A stretch of DNA of 6,385 bases from an uncultured Porphyromonadaceae bacterium (GTDB lineage: Bacteria > Bacteroidota > Bacteroidia > Bacteroidales > Muribaculaceae). The position numbers were made by a program, and so were the translations under genes. The stretch's first letter is position 1. The number at the start of each line of letters is the position of its first letter. The stretch lies in contig CALJBF010000014.1 in assembly GCA_938027385.1 (NCBI GenBank), positions 1 through 6,385 on the forward strand. Direction: 5' to 3'. Positions 5,759-6,385 of the stretch are shown here, piece by piece. The notes under the pieces are model-generated. The model ran no database searches, was not told where the DNA came from, and saw only the letters and a program-made list of their open reading frames with translations.

Positions 5759-6385
5759 ATGGAACGTAAAATTTCTGTCGACGACCTGCGCACAGCGGTC
5801 TATGACGCCTATGAAGAGGTCAAATCAATCAAAGAGGGCACTATCGACCCGCGCAACGCCGGGGCCGATGCCAAAGCTTTCGGCATCACGGTTGTGCTGC
5901 CCGACGGCACCACGATCGAGAAAGGCGACACCCAGGTGAAATCACCCCTGGGCTCTATCATCAAAGTGCCGGTATCGTCGGTTCTGTTCACACAGAACAA
6001 GCCCATGGAGCTGATCAAGAAATCGGGTCAGTGCCCCATGCACAAGGTCGAGGCCAAACCGCGCGACCTGGCGTTCAGCGCCCACGGCGTGCGCGCCTTC
6101 TCGGCCATCGAGCCTGTCGGCGACCCCGAATCGAAGTGGAACCTCGTGGAGAACCGCATGACCGACCTCATGGGTTCGGCTCCCGAACTTGACGACAAGA
6201 TCTATCAGGCACTTGAAAAAGAGGCTGCCGATAATGACCTGGTCAACAAGCTTGCCGCCGACGGATACTATCTCTATGACGATGCTAAACTGTCGGTCGA
6301 CCTGTATCTTAAGGGCCTGGCCATGACAGCATCTACCAGCCAGCTCGCCATGATGGGTGCCACCATCGCCGCCGACGGCGTGAAC
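5759..6385 (+). CDS. Divergent glutaminase-family protein (partial, C-terminus beyond right edge)
   Basis: The first 209 codons of a protein related to serine-dependent glutaminases (GlsA/YbaS type, beta-lactamase-like fold), which hydrolyse glutamine to glutamate and ammonia in the cytoplasm; family length is about 300-310. Supporting segments are FGITVVLPDG (41-50), GD (56-57), S66-I-I-K69 as the nucleophile/base SxxK motif, and DLYLKGLAMT (181-190) followed by LAMMGATIAADGVN (196-209), which matches the canonical block around LAxMGATLANGGVN. Spacing from N159 to Y183 fits the substrate-binding Asn and Tyr of the family. Several hallmarks differ. The usual YIPxLA near the N-terminus is absent. 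The usual PRNPxINAGA is replaced by PRDLAFSAHG (101-110). The residue pattern after Y183 lacks the usual QCS. The family is clear; activity on glutamine is uncertain. The start is the first ATG after an A-rich leader. Confidence 0.8.
   Translation, partial: MERKISVDDLRTAVYDAYEEVKSIKEGTIDPRNAGADAKAFGITVVLPDGTTIEKGDTQVKSPLGSIIKVPVSSVLFTQNKPMELIKKSGQCPMHKVEAKPRDLAFSAHGVRAFSAIEPVGDPESKWNLVENRMTDLMGSAPELDDKIYQALEKEAADNDLVNKLAADGYYLYDDAKLSVDLYLKGLAMTASTSQLAMMGATIAADGVN

Noticed and set aside
1..6385. CRISPR array, tRNA, rRNA or insertion sequence
   Set aside because: No spaced direct repeats, cloverleaf, rRNA signature, transposase frame or terminal inverted repeats were seen by eye.

Overview
The window looks like chromosomal DNA from a GC-rich member of the Bacteroidales. 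The support is: two exact matches to the Bacteroidetes -7 promoter consensus (TAnnTTTG), A-rich leaders without Shine-Dalgarno sequences before every start codon, a UvrA with Bacteroidetes-type sequence features, and a small YtxH/holin-like membrane gene cluster of the kind found in that order. A Muribaculaceae-like source would fit, but the window does not prove it. No mobile element, CRISPR array, tRNA or rRNA is visible.

Layout. Positions 1-2464 (minus strand) hold the first 821 codons of uvrA, the damage-recognition ATPase of nucleotide excision repair; its C-terminus lies beyond the left edge. A 195-bp AT-rich divergent spacer follows, with a clear uvrA promoter element and a structured leader for the plus-strand genes. 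From 2660 to 3923 there is a four-gene plus-strand cluster: two tandem paralogous one-helix YtxH-type proteins, a two-helix holin-superfamily/YqjE-like protein, and a small basic protein with a hydrophobic C-terminal half. The order resembles the enterobacterial yqjD-yqjE-yqjK envelope cluster. A large hairpin separates the YtxH pair from the last two genes. From 4061 to 5605 a separate two-gene unit with its own promoter carries prmA (ribosomal protein L11 methyltransferase) and, 3 bp later, a signal-peptide-bearing protein predicted to form a small outer-membrane beta-barrel. A strong intrinsic terminator at 5645-5685 closes this unit. The right end (5759-6385) is the first 209 codons of a glutaminase-family protein. 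It keeps the SxxK catalytic pair but has lost other signature motifs.

How the genes relate. uvrA and prmA are housekeeping genes. The YtxH/YqjE-like cluster is most likely an inner-membrane or envelope-stress module of uncertain mechanism, and is the least understood part of the window. I see no clearly new defence or mobile system. The most interesting points are the four-gene small membrane-protein cluster with its structured leader and internal hairpin, and the divergent glutaminase.
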